A stretch of 64,000 bases of DNA from CAILUG01 sp903844415 (GTDB taxonomy: Bacteria; Pseudomonadota; Gammaproteobacteria; Pseudomonadales; Pseudohongiellaceae): contig CANJTS010000005.1 of NCBI GenBank assembly GCA_947477655.1, positions 186,001 to 250,000 on the forward strand, in the 5' to 3' direction. The position numbers were made by a program, and so were the translations under genes. This document shows positions 26,476 through 34,736 of this stretch, piece after piece. The stretch's first letter is position 1. Each line of letters opens with the position of its first letter. The notes under the pieces are model-generated. The model ran no database searches and had not been told where the DNA came from. It saw only the letters and a program-made list of their open reading frames with translations.

Positions 26476-26882
26476 ATATAAATTTACTCGACGGGCCTGA
26501 ATAAAATTTCAGATAAAACACAGGCAGGTGCTTACATTTAGTTCAGCGCTTGTCCTGCCAATAAAGTGCACTCATATTAGCTTGTCAGGCTTGTGTGTCT
26601 GAAATGAGTTTAGTGGATATTAGCAAGGTGACGCGATCCAATAAATATGACCATACCAGTTAAAAGATTGCGATCACAGCCGCGTGTAAATATGAAAGAC
26701 ATAAGGTAGAACACACAAAAGTTGAATGTAAGCCGACTTACCTTTAAAAAATTGCCCAGCAGAAAGAGAATTAGTTCTTATGCGGTGATATTTCGTCGCT
26801 ACAGGACCCATTGGATGGATAGCGCGAAAAAAAGAATGAGCGCTCTATAATCTTAATTTTTTAGATTCAAATCGGCTATTTA
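26476..26882. other. Intergenic region with a decayed repeat
   Basis: First part of a 764-nt stretch between the membrane-protein gene and the first TonB receptor. It holds a degenerate relative of the ORF at 9038-9340 (about 26621-26760), described separately. No other gene, RNA or clear promoter is seen. Confidence 0.5.
26621..26760 (-). repeat. Degenerate copy of the 9.0-9.3 kb ORF
   Basis: The minus strand encodes VSRLTFNFCVFYLMSFIF and then LLTGMVIFIG, aligning with YRPFNLYSFVCYLLSFI and FLTGVVIFVR of the ORF at 9038-9340. The plus-strand DNA also aligns, for instance AAATATGACCA followed by CCAGTTAA in both. No start codon with a ribosome site is seen here, so I treat it as a remnant. 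Confidence 0.5.
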
Positions 26883-27017
26883 ATGAGCATATTTGAAATT
26901 TATTTTGTTGGAGTATCTTCCATTCAATTGCTTTTCATTTTTGGTACCACTATCTCAATAGGCTTGCTCATGCAGTTTACTTTGGCCTTTCTGATTGAAA
27001 ATCTGATTGAAAAATAG
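26883..27017 (+). CDS. Candidate 44-residue membrane ORF
   Basis: ATG at 26883 to TAG at 27015-27017. The product would be almost entirely hydrophobic (IQLLFIFGTTISIGLLMQFT) with a charged end LIENLIEK, as in small membrane proteins. No ribosome site is visible and no relative is recognised. It could be chance in AT-rich DNA. Confidence 0.2.
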   Translation: MSIFEIYFVGVSSIQLLFIFGTTISIGLLMQFTLAFLIENLIEK

Positions 27018-27162
27018 AAAAAAACACTTTATTTGAATTAGAGAAATAGCTTTTGTGCTAAGTATGTCACTATCATGGAGTATCTCAGAATAAGTAATCA
27101 AAAAAATAAAAAAAGGTAGTAAAAAAGTGGGGCGGGACTCGGATCCCTGTCTCAGAGGATTA

Positions 27163-27188
27163 CAATAGGTCTGCAGCCTCACCTATTG
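27163..27188. promoter_or_regulatory. Hairpin in the leader of the first TonB receptor gene
   Basis: CAATAGGT (27163-27170) and ACCTATTG (27181-27188) are perfect inverted copies around a 10-nt GC-rich loop, about 50 nt before the receptor start. It may structure the mRNA leader or be a DNA operator. No riboswitch class fits. Confidence 0.35.
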
Positions 27189-27239
27189 CTTCCAAAGGAC
27201 GGGTTACAAAAACAACTATAAAAAATTGGAGATAGCCGA

Positions 27240-30200
27240 ATGCGTATTAATAATAAATTGATAGATCCTTCAACCAGTAATTTCCGCAACAGTTCCCGCA
27301 ACATTTCCCGTAAAGATTCCCTTGAGTTCCGCCACAAGCTACTGGCATCCGCCATTTCAGCGCTGTTCGTGTCGGGTGCCTTGGCTCAAGCAGTACCAGT
27401 CGAAACCCAAAATCTCGAAGAAATACAAATTACCGGATCACGTATTCGCAACGTAACCAGCATGAGCACGCCGAATCCTGTGACTGCTCTTACGGTCGAC
27501 GAGCTCGCCAATTTGAACCCGGGCGCGACCGTGGCGGAGCAGCTTGATTCTCTGCCGCAGTTCTTTGCGACAACCACCGCGCAGCGTGGGGGTGGCTTCC
27601 TTGGTGTCAGTGGAGGCAGCTACCTGGACCTGCGCGGCATGGGACGCCCGCGCACGCTGGTATTACTGGACGGCTCGCGCATCATCCCGGCTGATGCTAA
27701 TGGCAGCGTCAACATAGAGAACTTCCCCAGTGCGTTATTACAGCGTGTCGACGTAGTAACCGGGGGTGCGTCGGCCGCCTACGGCGCCGATGCGGTGGCA
27801 GGCGTTGTCAACTTCGTACTCAATCACGAATTTGAAGGGCTTAAAGGCCAGGTATCGACCGGCATCAGCGAACGCATGGATGGCGACCGCTATAACTTCC
27901 AACTCGCCGGTGGTACCAGCATCATGGATGGCCGCCTGCACCTGATTGGTAGCGCAGAGCAACGCTTCATCAACCAGATCGAACCGGCTCCGGATGCGCT
28001 CGACAACTGGAATGACTGGGGCTTGGTGCGTAACCCGAAATACAACGCAGCGGATCCCGTCGGCACCAATCCGCTCCGCATCACCGTGCCCTATGTATTC
28101 GGTAACCAGGCATCACCACAAGGTTTGATTAACGGCCCCGCTAACTTCAGCTTGCGCAATTACACCTTCACCGATGACGGCAAGGGTGTGCGTCCCTACG
28201 TCTTCGGCGACAACAACTCCAGCGCTGGCGCCGGTAACCAGAACAACCAAAGTGGAGGTCCTGAGTACACCTATTCGAAGTTGTCGCGCAATGCCGGTCC
28301 AGACGGCAACGAATCGATACAGCGCTCGTTCCTGGCCGGTTTCAAATTCGATATTAGTGACAACTTCAGCCTCAACGGTACCGCTATTACCGGTCGCAGC
28401 GAATCCAATTTTCTGGAGCAGCGTTCCAACATGGCGATTGCCGGTCCTACTTATCAATTCACGCTGTTCAAGGAAAATCCCTACCTGCCGAAGACGGTAG
28501 TGGACGCCATGACCACAGCCAACATCACGTCATTTACAATGAGCAAAATTGGTATGGTGAGCGGTCCTGGCATGAAGAACGTGTTCGAGCATCGTGGTGA
28601 CCGTAGTGTGGTCCAGCTTGAGTCCTATACGGTGGGCTTCGACTACCAGCTGGAGAATAGCTGGAACTTCAGCGGCCACTACCAAAAGGGCGAGTCGATC
28701 ATCCAAGGTGCAGTCCTGAACGTTCCCCGTATCGACCGCTACTTCCTCGCCATGGATGCGATACCGGATGCCAACGGTAAGCCCATGTGCAATGTCACCA
28801 AGGTCAACCCCACGCCCCAGCAGTTGAAAGACTTCATGGTGGGCAAACGCCTGCCAAGCCCGCTGACCATCGATGGCGTGATAGGCGATTCCCCGATTGG
28901 GCCGGTGGATTTTGCCAGCTGCGTTCCATTCAACGTGCTGGGTCTGGGTAACGCCAATGATGCGGCAATCGACTGGATAGAAGATGAACAAAAGAAACTG
29001 GAGCGCATCATCGAGCAGGACTTTGCCGAAGTGCTGGTAACGGGTGATGTTTTTAAAGGGTGGGCAGGTCCGGTTTCAATCGCTGCAGGTGCCACCTGGC
29101 GAGATGAGTCGTTCACAATAGTCAACTACCCGTCCTATGGCGAACGCGGTGTGCTGAATGCGCCGGCTCTGGGTATTCGCGGCATATCGCCTGGCTTTGC
29201 CAGCGCCGGTAACCGCTCGCTGCATCCGTTTTCTGCTTCAGGGGTCAACGGCGGCGCCGGCAATGTCACCGAACTGTTTGCCGAGTTGAACGTGCCGCTG
29301 TACGACAGCGGTCAGGCGCAGAAACTGGATTCCACTTTTGCCTATCGCAATTCCGATTACTCATCATCGGGCCGGGTGCCAAGTTGGAAAATGGGCTTTA
29401 ATGCCACGCTCACCGATGATCTGCGTCTGCGTTATACCAAGTCGCATGACGTGCGCGAACCGAACTTTGCCGAACGCTATCTTACCGGCTCCGGTGGTGG
29501 TTCGGTGCAGGACAAGCAATTGAACAACGTCACCAATTCCTCGTTAACCATTCTCGCCACACCGAACACCAGGCTCAATGTGGAAGAAGCCAACACTGAC
29601 ACTGCCGGTTTCGTTTATCAGCCCAGCTTTGCCGAGTGGGTAGATGGTGTGCAAATCGCGCTCGACTGGTACGAAATCACGCTGACGGGTGCAATTGCCC
29701 GCTACGGCGCTCAGCGTATTGCCGATGACTGCTTTGCGACTAAGAATGCTTATACCTGTGGGCTGATCGCCCGCGATCCCAACACCCAGACTATTACGCG
29801 TATTCTCGACGAATACGTCAACGTCGGTGGTGCGCAAACCCGCGGGGTGGATCTTGAAGTGCAGTACATGATAGAGCCCAACTTCTTCGGCAGCCAGCAG
29901 GAATCATTGAGTATGCGAGTGCTGGCTGGTTATCTGGGTGAAAACTCTACCACCTCGGCGGCGGGCACTACCGTCAATGCGGTGGGTGGCACTGAACGTG
30001 CGCAAAACACAGCTAACGTCAGCATGAACTATAGTATTGGCGACTACAGCGTCCGCGCTGTCGCGAACTACTACGGCGATACGATGGTCAACACGCTGTG
30101 GATCCAGGGTGTTGATATCGACGACAACACGATCTCTTCGCAAACCACGATCAACCTTGGTCTGTCGTACGGACAGGAAATGGCGCGGGGCGGTGACTGG

Positions 30201-30335
30201 AGTACCTCGCTTAGCATTAGCAACCTGTTTGATCGCGATCCGCCGATCGTCCCCGGTACTGGTGGTCAGTCACTGTCTAATAGCCACGATCAGTTTGGTC
30301 GGCGTTACCAGATCAGTCTGGACATGAGCTTTTGA
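27240..30335 (+). CDS. TonB-dependent receptor 1
   Basis: A 1031-residue outer-membrane active transporter. GGAGA lies 7 nt before the ATG. A charged N-terminal extension precedes the signal peptide (LLASAISALFVSGALA). Then come the plug start EEIQITGSRIRNV, the plug core TLVLLDGSRI and VDVVTGGASAAYGADAVAGVVNF, and a beta-barrel ending in a terminal Phe (YQISLDMSF). An extracellular Cys pair occurs (KPMCNVTKVNP and ASCVPFNVLG), also seen in the other three receptors here. No N-terminal signalling (STN) domain. Substrate unknown. A hand count of one line (27841-27900) gives 55% G+C, above the housekeeping line I counted. Confidence 0.93.
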   Translation: MRINNKLIDPSTSNFRNSSRNISRKDSLEFRHKLLASAISALFVSGALAQAVPVETQNLEEIQITGSRIRNVTSMSTPNPVTALTVDELANLNPGATVAEQLDSLPQFFATTTAQRGGGFLGVSGGSYLDLRGMGRPRTLVLLDGSRIIPADANGSVNIENFPSALLQRVDVVTGGASAAYGADAVAGVVNFVLNHEFEGLKGQVSTGISERMDGDRYNFQLAGGTSIMDGRLHLIGSAEQRFINQIEPAPDALDNWNDWGLVRNPKYNAADPVGTNPLRITVPYVFGNQASPQGLINGPANFSLRNYTFTDDGKGVRPYVFGDNNSSAGAGNQNNQSGGPEYTYSKLSRNAGPDGNESIQRSFLAGFKFDISDNFSLNGTAITGRSESNFLEQRSNMAIAGPTYQFTLFKENPYLPKTVVDAMTTANITSFTMSKIGMVSGPGMKNVFEHRGDRSVVQLESYTVGFDYQLENSWNFSGHYQKGESIIQGAVLNVPRIDRYFLAMDAIPDANGKPMCNVTKVNPTPQQLKDFMVGKRLPSPLTIDGVIGDSPIGPVDFASCVPFNVLGLGNANDAAIDWIEDEQKKLERIIEQDFAEVLVTGDVFKGWAGPVSIAAGATWRDESFTIVNYPSYGERGVLNAPALGIRGISPGFASAGNRSLHPFSASGVNGGAGNVTELFAELNVPLYDSGQAQKLDSTFAYRNSDYSSSGRVPSWKMGFNATLTDDLRLRYTKSHDVREPNFAERYLTGSGGGSVQDKQLNNVTNSSLTILATPNTRLNVEEANTDTAGFVYQPSFAEWVDGVQIALDWYEITLTGAIARYGAQRIADDCFATKNAYTCGLIARDPNTQTITRILDEYVNVGGAQTRGVDLEVQYMIEPNFFGSQQESLSMRVLAGYLGENSTTSAAGTTVNAVGGTERAQNTANVSMNYSIGDYSVRAVANYYGDTMVNTLWIQGVDIDDNTISSQTTINLGLSYGQEMARGGDWSTSLSISNLFDRDPPIVPGTGGQSLSNSHDQFGRRYQISLDMSF

Positions 30336-30364
30336 AGTTGATTTTTCAGTAGCAGTGATTAATA

Positions 30365-30392
30365 CGGGGAAGAGCGATCTTCCCCGTTTTTT
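30365..30392 (+). terminator. Rho-independent terminator of TonB receptor 1
   Basis: CGGGGAAGA (30365-30373), loop GCGA, TCTTCCCCG (30378-30386), then TTTTTT. Perfect 9-bp stem 30 nt after the receptor stop. Confidence 0.92.
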
Positions 30393-30537
30393 ATTCTGCT
30401 ATCTTGCTTGGCACCAAGCAACAAACAAGTGTCCAAATTGAGATAGATAAAAATGAGTTGCAGATACTGATCGATTAATCTTGTGGTTTTTTCTGACTAT
30501 GCTTTTCTAAAACTAGGACTAGTCATAACGGCAGCAT

Positions 30538-30572
30538 AAAAAAAACCGGACCAACTCACCAAAGCTGGCCCG
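30538..30572 (-). terminator. Rho-independent terminator of TonB receptor 2
   Basis: Read on the minus strand, a stem CCGGGCCAGCT / AGTTGGTCCGG with two G-T wobbles (30545-30572) is followed by T7 (30538-30544). It lies 33 nt after the stop of the receptor gene at 30605. The short space up to the terminator at 30365 holds nothing else visible. Confidence 0.85.
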
Positions 30573-30604
30573 GCTTATTCAAACGTTTGAGCTAGTGTTA
30601 CTTC

Positions 30605-33600
30605 TTAAAAGCTTACATTTGCGCCTATCGTATAGGTTCGTCCCACAGTGTCGTAGAGCCCCGCAGATGGTCCACCGGTACCGCCGACAAATCCGGGGTT
30701 GCCCGGGGTCTGCGGTGGAGCACGGTCGAACAGGTTAGTGGCGTTGGCAAACATACGGTAAGCCTGGCCGCCTAATTCCATCTCATAGCTTAGGGTCATG
30801 TCGGCATAGGTCACCGAATGCACTGAGTTGTCATCTATATTGACTCCCTCTGTCCATTGACGGTTAAGGGTGCGACTGTCGAAGTAACGCCCTTGCAGGA
30901 AGGCTCGGAATGAACCTCTGGAATACGTCAACGCTGGTAGCAAGCGCCATTCCGGCTGCTCCAGACCAACATTGTCCCGTGGTGATTTTGGCAGTTGTAT
31001 ATAGTTCTCTCTTACCTGGCTTGCATAGAAACGGAAGCCCAACGATTCGCCACCGCCGAATAGATCGATGTCTCTCTGATAGTTCAGTTCAACGTCGATG
31101 CCAGACAGTACTTGCTTGCTTAAGTTGATGAACAAACTATCCACGCGCGTGATCTGGCGGGTAGTTGGGTCGCGTTGTACATACTGACAGAGATCGGTGG
31201 TTCCCTGAAAACAGCCATTCACTATGTTCTGGAACGACAACTGTCCCAACGCATCTGTGACGTCGATGTTGAACCAGTCCAACGAAAGCGCCATGCCATC
31301 AAGAACGTCGCCTGGTTGCCAGACGAAACCCACTGTCACCGTATCGGCCTTCTCCGGTTGCACTAGCGGGTTGCCACCAGTACGACTGGATGTTCCAATC
31401 ACCGCATTGTTAAAAGTTGGATCGTTGACATTGGCTCCACCCGCGGTAGCGTCGAAGCGTTCGCGGATGTTGGCCGCACGCACGTCGCGTGATCGAGTGG
31501 CGCGTACCCGGAATTCGTCAGTCATGCGCCAGTTAAGACCGTATTTCCACGAATCGATACCACCCGATCCGGTGTAGTCAGCATAACGATAGGCCATATT
31601 AAGATCGAGGTTGCGTACCAGCGTGCGGTCAGCAAGGAGCGGCACATCGAGTTCGCTGAAAACTTCCTTCACAGAGAAATCGCCGGTCAATACAGTATCG
31701 GGAGTTTGGTAAGAACCGGTGAAAAGTACGTTCGAGAGACTAGCATTGCCGGTGAAGCCGGGTGGCACGCTACCAGCGCGCACGCCTTTCATACCGTTCG
31801 GCAGGTTCTCAGGAATCAAACCACGAAAGCCAGTGTTAACACCGTTCAGGTAGACGAATTCGTCGCGCAGATCATGTTTCCACTGCCGCAGTTCGTCTTT
31901 GCGGTAGGAGGCCCCAACAGCCAACATGATAGGGCCTGCGCCGATGCCCTGATGGACTTCGCCGTTCAGTACTGCCTCGGTGAATGTCTGTTTAGAGTTG
32001 GAGGCCACCACTGTATTTTCATCCAGTAAGTAGCTGGCAGCTTGCGGCGAAACGCTTTCGACACCGCCGAAGAGGTTGACCGGCACACAATCGCCGAATG
32101 TGCCGGGATTAACCAGCGCTGCCCGACAAATCGGAGAGCCGTTTTTGGGATCGGTGACCACATCTAGCGCCAATGGTAAGCGGCCCATCATTACGCCACC
32201 GCGGAAAATCATTTCCTGTCCACTTTCGGCGTACTGGGCGTAGGCGTTCAGGTTCCAACCTTCGAGGAAGCCCCCCGAGAAGTCGTAGTCAAAACCAGCT
32301 GTACCCGAATAGAGCTCATCGTTTTGCTCAACATTGTAACTGCCCAGCGGGGTTTGTCTGTCGTTCGGAGCTAGCCCGCTGTAACCCATATTGAAGCGGT
32401 CGCGGCCTTCGGTAGCCATGATGGTACGCACGTTTTGCGGCAGGAAAGGATTCTCTGCAAAGATCGTCGCCTGCCAAGAGCCTGCCATCACCACTGATTG
32501 GAACCACGGACCTCGCACTCCGGCAAAGCCGTAGATGCCCTGTGCGAATAGCTTAAGGTTTTCATTGACATCAAAATCGTAGTAGCCGAACAGGCTGCGT
32601 CTGTAGTTGGCCTGCTGAACAGCGTTGTCCGCGTCCATGCCCCAGCTCTTGTCGCGTTCGTTTTCGGCGAAGCAGTTACAACCGCCGTTAAGTATACCGA
32701 CGCCGGAAAATTTAAGTGGCTGTGTGACGACCTGCTGACCGGAGCGCACGAATTCCAGCTTGTCCAGCGCGGAGCCGGGCTGATTAATAATGCCGCCGAC
32801 TGCCATGTTGCTCTGGCGAACGAAGTCGCGCGTGATAAAGGTCGGGCCGCCCGGAGTTGGGTTGGTGACCCAGGCGCGCTGTGTGAACCAAGGACGAGAT
32901 TTCAATGCGTCTAACGACTGGATGATTTCTTGGTCGTACCAATCCGCAGAAAGCAGCAGGTGGCCGCGCTCTCCGACTGCCGTGCCGTAAGTGGCACCGG
33001 CACTGTAGTTGTCACCATCCATGCGCGACGTAGTGCCTGTTTGTAGGTTACCCGTGAAGCCTTCGAATTCGGTGTTCAAGACAAAATTGACGACGCCGGC
33101 CACTGCATCAGTACCGTAGGCGGCTGAGGCCCCGCCGGTAACGATCTCAACGTTACTGATCGCTGCCTGCGGCAACGAACTAACATTGACCACGCCGTAG
33201 CGGTTGCCGCTGGGCAATCTGCGACCATTCAGCAGCACGAGTGTGCGACTCGAGCCGGCGCCGCGCAGGTTTAGGTTGGAGCCACCGGTAGTAAGGCCTC
33301 CGGTGGTTTGCGGTCGTTGGTTGTTTAAAAATTGGGGTAACTGGCTGAGGCTCTCGACCATCTGACGCGGGTTCATGTCAGCAAGATTACTCAGTGATAC
33401 AGCTGTTACTGGCGTGGGAGTTTCCATGCCGCTCGTTCGCTGGATACGCGACCCAGTGATCGTGACTTCCTCCAATGCCCCGTCTTGTTGGGCATGCGTA
33501 GTTCCGGCGATACCGATGGCAAGCGCTAGCAGGCAAAGTTTGGCACCAGAAGCGTGACTGGTTTTAAAGCTAAATGGTTGCCGTACACTGGCAACCAGTG

Positions 33601-33616
33601 TGTTGTGGTTTTTCAT
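30605..33616 (-). CDS. TonB-dependent receptor 2
   Basis: A 1003-residue outer-membrane receptor. AGGGG precedes the ATG. Signal peptide CLLALAIGIAGTTHA, then EEVTITGSRIQRTSGMETPTPVT, plug core TLVLLNGRRLPSGN and VEIVTGGASAAYGTDAVAGVVNF, and a barrel ending TYTIGANVSF with the terminal Phe. The extracellular Cys pair is PICRAALVNP and GDCVPVNLFG. It is convergent with receptor 1, and the two are separated by back-to-back terminators. Substrate unknown; the SGMETPTPVT start is shared with receptor 4. Confidence 0.93.
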   Translation of the reverse strand: MKNHNTLVASVRQPFSFKTSHASGAKLCLLALAIGIAGTTHAQQDGALEEVTITGSRIQRTSGMETPTPVTAVSLSNLADMNPRQMVESLSQLPQFLNNQRPQTTGGLTTGGSNLNLRGAGSSRTLVLLNGRRLPSGNRYGVVNVSSLPQAAISNVEIVTGGASAAYGTDAVAGVVNFVLNTEFEGFTGNLQTGTTSRMDGDNYSAGATYGTAVGERGHLLLSADWYDQEIIQSLDALKSRPWFTQRAWVTNPTPGGPTFITRDFVRQSNMAVGGIINQPGSALDKLEFVRSGQQVVTQPLKFSGVGILNGGCNCFAENERDKSWGMDADNAVQQANYRRSLFGYYDFDVNENLKLFAQGIYGFAGVRGPWFQSVVMAGSWQATIFAENPFLPQNVRTIMATEGRDRFNMGYSGLAPNDRQTPLGSYNVEQNDELYSGTAGFDYDFSGGFLEGWNLNAYAQYAESGQEMIFRGGVMMGRLPLALDVVTDPKNGSPICRAALVNPGTFGDCVPVNLFGGVESVSPQAASYLLDENTVVASNSKQTFTEAVLNGEVHQGIGAGPIMLAVGASYRKDELRQWKHDLRDEFVYLNGVNTGFRGLIPENLPNGMKGVRAGSVPPGFTGNASLSNVLFTGSYQTPDTVLTGDFSVKEVFSELDVPLLADRTLVRNLDLNMAYRYADYTGSGGIDSWKYGLNWRMTDEFRVRATRSRDVRAANIRERFDATAGGANVNDPTFNNAVIGTSSRTGGNPLVQPEKADTVTVGFVWQPGDVLDGMALSLDWFNIDVTDALGQLSFQNIVNGCFQGTTDLCQYVQRDPTTRQITRVDSLFINLSKQVLSGIDVELNYQRDIDLFGGGESLGFRFYASQVRENYIQLPKSPRDNVGLEQPEWRLLPALTYSRGSFRAFLQGRYFDSRTLNRQWTEGVNIDDNSVHSVTYADMTLSYEMELGGQAYRMFANATNLFDRAPPQTPGNPGFVGGTGGPSAGLYDTVGRTYTIGANVSF

Positions 33617-33769
33617 AATTTCCCCTGATTGTTTTTTTGTTTGATTTACTAATCTATCTTAATGGCAAAGCTGTCTCTCTTTTTCTACTACAGTAAAACT
33701 TCATGTTAATCGAATGTCATTGAAAATCAAATTAAGTCTTAACCTGCTCTTACAAGTAAAATCATATAT

Positions 33770-34621
33770 TTATTGTTTTGAATTATTGAACTGGAGAAGC
33801 CGTTGGTTGGCACTAAGCAGGCGTTCAGCCAGAAATGCCGAAAAGTCTACACCATCGACCATTGGATGCGGCTCACCCAGTTTGCGCTGTTTCAACAACT
33901 CTGCCCGCTGAAAAATCAGAGCAGCCCAAGGATGACTGGTAAGATTTACTTCTATCCCTTTCAAGTCGGCTTGTAATCTTTGGACACTGGCGATAAATGC
34001 CACGAAATCTTCCGGATTGTTGGTGGTAACGTTATGTCCGCCGAACAGAAAAGCCTCATGACTTGCAGTACCATCAGTTACTGCAAACTGCATTGAAAGA
34101 ACCCCCTTAGTATGCCCTGGTGTAAGTAAAAAACGGATACTGGTGTCACCTAAAGTAAGGATGTCACCATCCTTAATAGTCATGTCGGGCGTAATAGCCG
34201 CCAGCGTCCAGTCAGCGGCACTCATCGCGACTGTGGCATTGGTTACCATACGCACTGCTTCAATTCCGCCAGCATGGTCCTGGTGACCATGGGTAACGAG
34301 CAGATAACGAATATCCGCCGGATCAAAGCCCAACTCACGCACTGCACCTAAAGCCTGTGCAGAAAACTCACGATACAAGGAGTCAATCATGATTAGGCCA
34401 TCACTGGTCACCAGCAGATAGGCACTGACATAACTAGTGCCCAGATAATAGAGATTGTCGAACAGCTTTAGTGGGCCAAGGAACTGCTGCGTTTGGGGAG
34501 TCTCATCCGGTGGACGCTCACCATCTGTTGCCGCACTCAATTTCTGCGCAAAAACAGGCACATTCAATGCTATGGCGAGCAGCAAAGTCCCTGCCTTGTG
34601 AATAAAGTGCTTTGTAGACAT
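33770..34621 (-). CDS. Subclass-B3-like metallo-beta-lactamase-fold hydrolase (periplasmic)
   Basis: A 283-residue protein with signal peptide (AGTLLLAIALNVPVFA). The zinc motif HGHQDH is at H111, H113, D115 and H116, with further ligands H170 (LLTPGHTKG) and H230 (LTSHPWAA). The layout, including the GPLKLFDNLYYLGTSYVSAYLL start and the H-P near the end, is that of subclass B3 lactamases and their non-lactamase relatives. Whether it acts on beta-lactams cannot be decided by eye. AAGGA precedes the ATG. It follows receptor 3 by about 115 nt on the same strand, across a 21-bp inverted repeat, so receptor and enzyme may be one transcript. Confidence 0.82.
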   Translation of the reverse strand: MSTKHFIHKAGTLLLAIALNVPVFAQKLSAATDGERPPDETPQTQQFLGPLKLFDNLYYLGTSYVSAYLLVTSDGLIMIDSLYREFSAQALGAVRELGFDPADIRYLLVTHGHQDHAGGIEAVRMVTNATVAMSAADWTLAAITPDMTIKDGDILTLGDTSIRFLLTPGHTKGVLSMQFAVTDGTASHEAFLFGGHNVTTNNPEDFVAFIASVQRLQADLKGIEVNLTSHPWAALIFQRAELLKQRKLGEPHPMVDGVDFSAFLAERLLSANQRLLQFNNSKQ

Positions 34622-34647
34622 TCAATATTCCTTATTGATAGGCAGGC

Positions 34648-34699
34648 GCAACTATATGTTCAAGTTCAAGGTCAATGTTGAACCTGAAAATATAGTTGC
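34648..34699. repeat. 21-bp inverted repeat between receptor 3 and the MBL gene
   Basis: The arm at 34648-34668 (GCAACTATATGTTCAAGTTC and one base more) pairs with 34679-34699 at 19 of 21 positions, around a 10-nt loop. There is no T run after it on the minus strand, so it is not a simple terminator. In the receptor-MBL transcript it would form a long hairpin between the two genes and could stabilise or attenuate the mRNA. Confidence 0.75.
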
Positions 34700-34736
34700 A
34701 GCCTTAACAAAAGTTTTCGAGGAATCGCTCGTCGCC

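Noticed and set aside
27121..27190. tRNA 3'-end-like stretch on the minus strand (GGATCCGAGTCCCGCCCCAC followed by T6)
   Set aside because: The T loop is degenerate, no matching 5' acceptor half or anticodon arm is present and CCA is missing. A partial tRNA or attachment site cannot be supported from this alone.
28113..28457. Long antisense ORFs inside the TonB receptor genes
   Set aside because: Open antisense frames are expected in GC-richer coding DNA with biased third positions. They have no ribosome sites and no recognisable domains.
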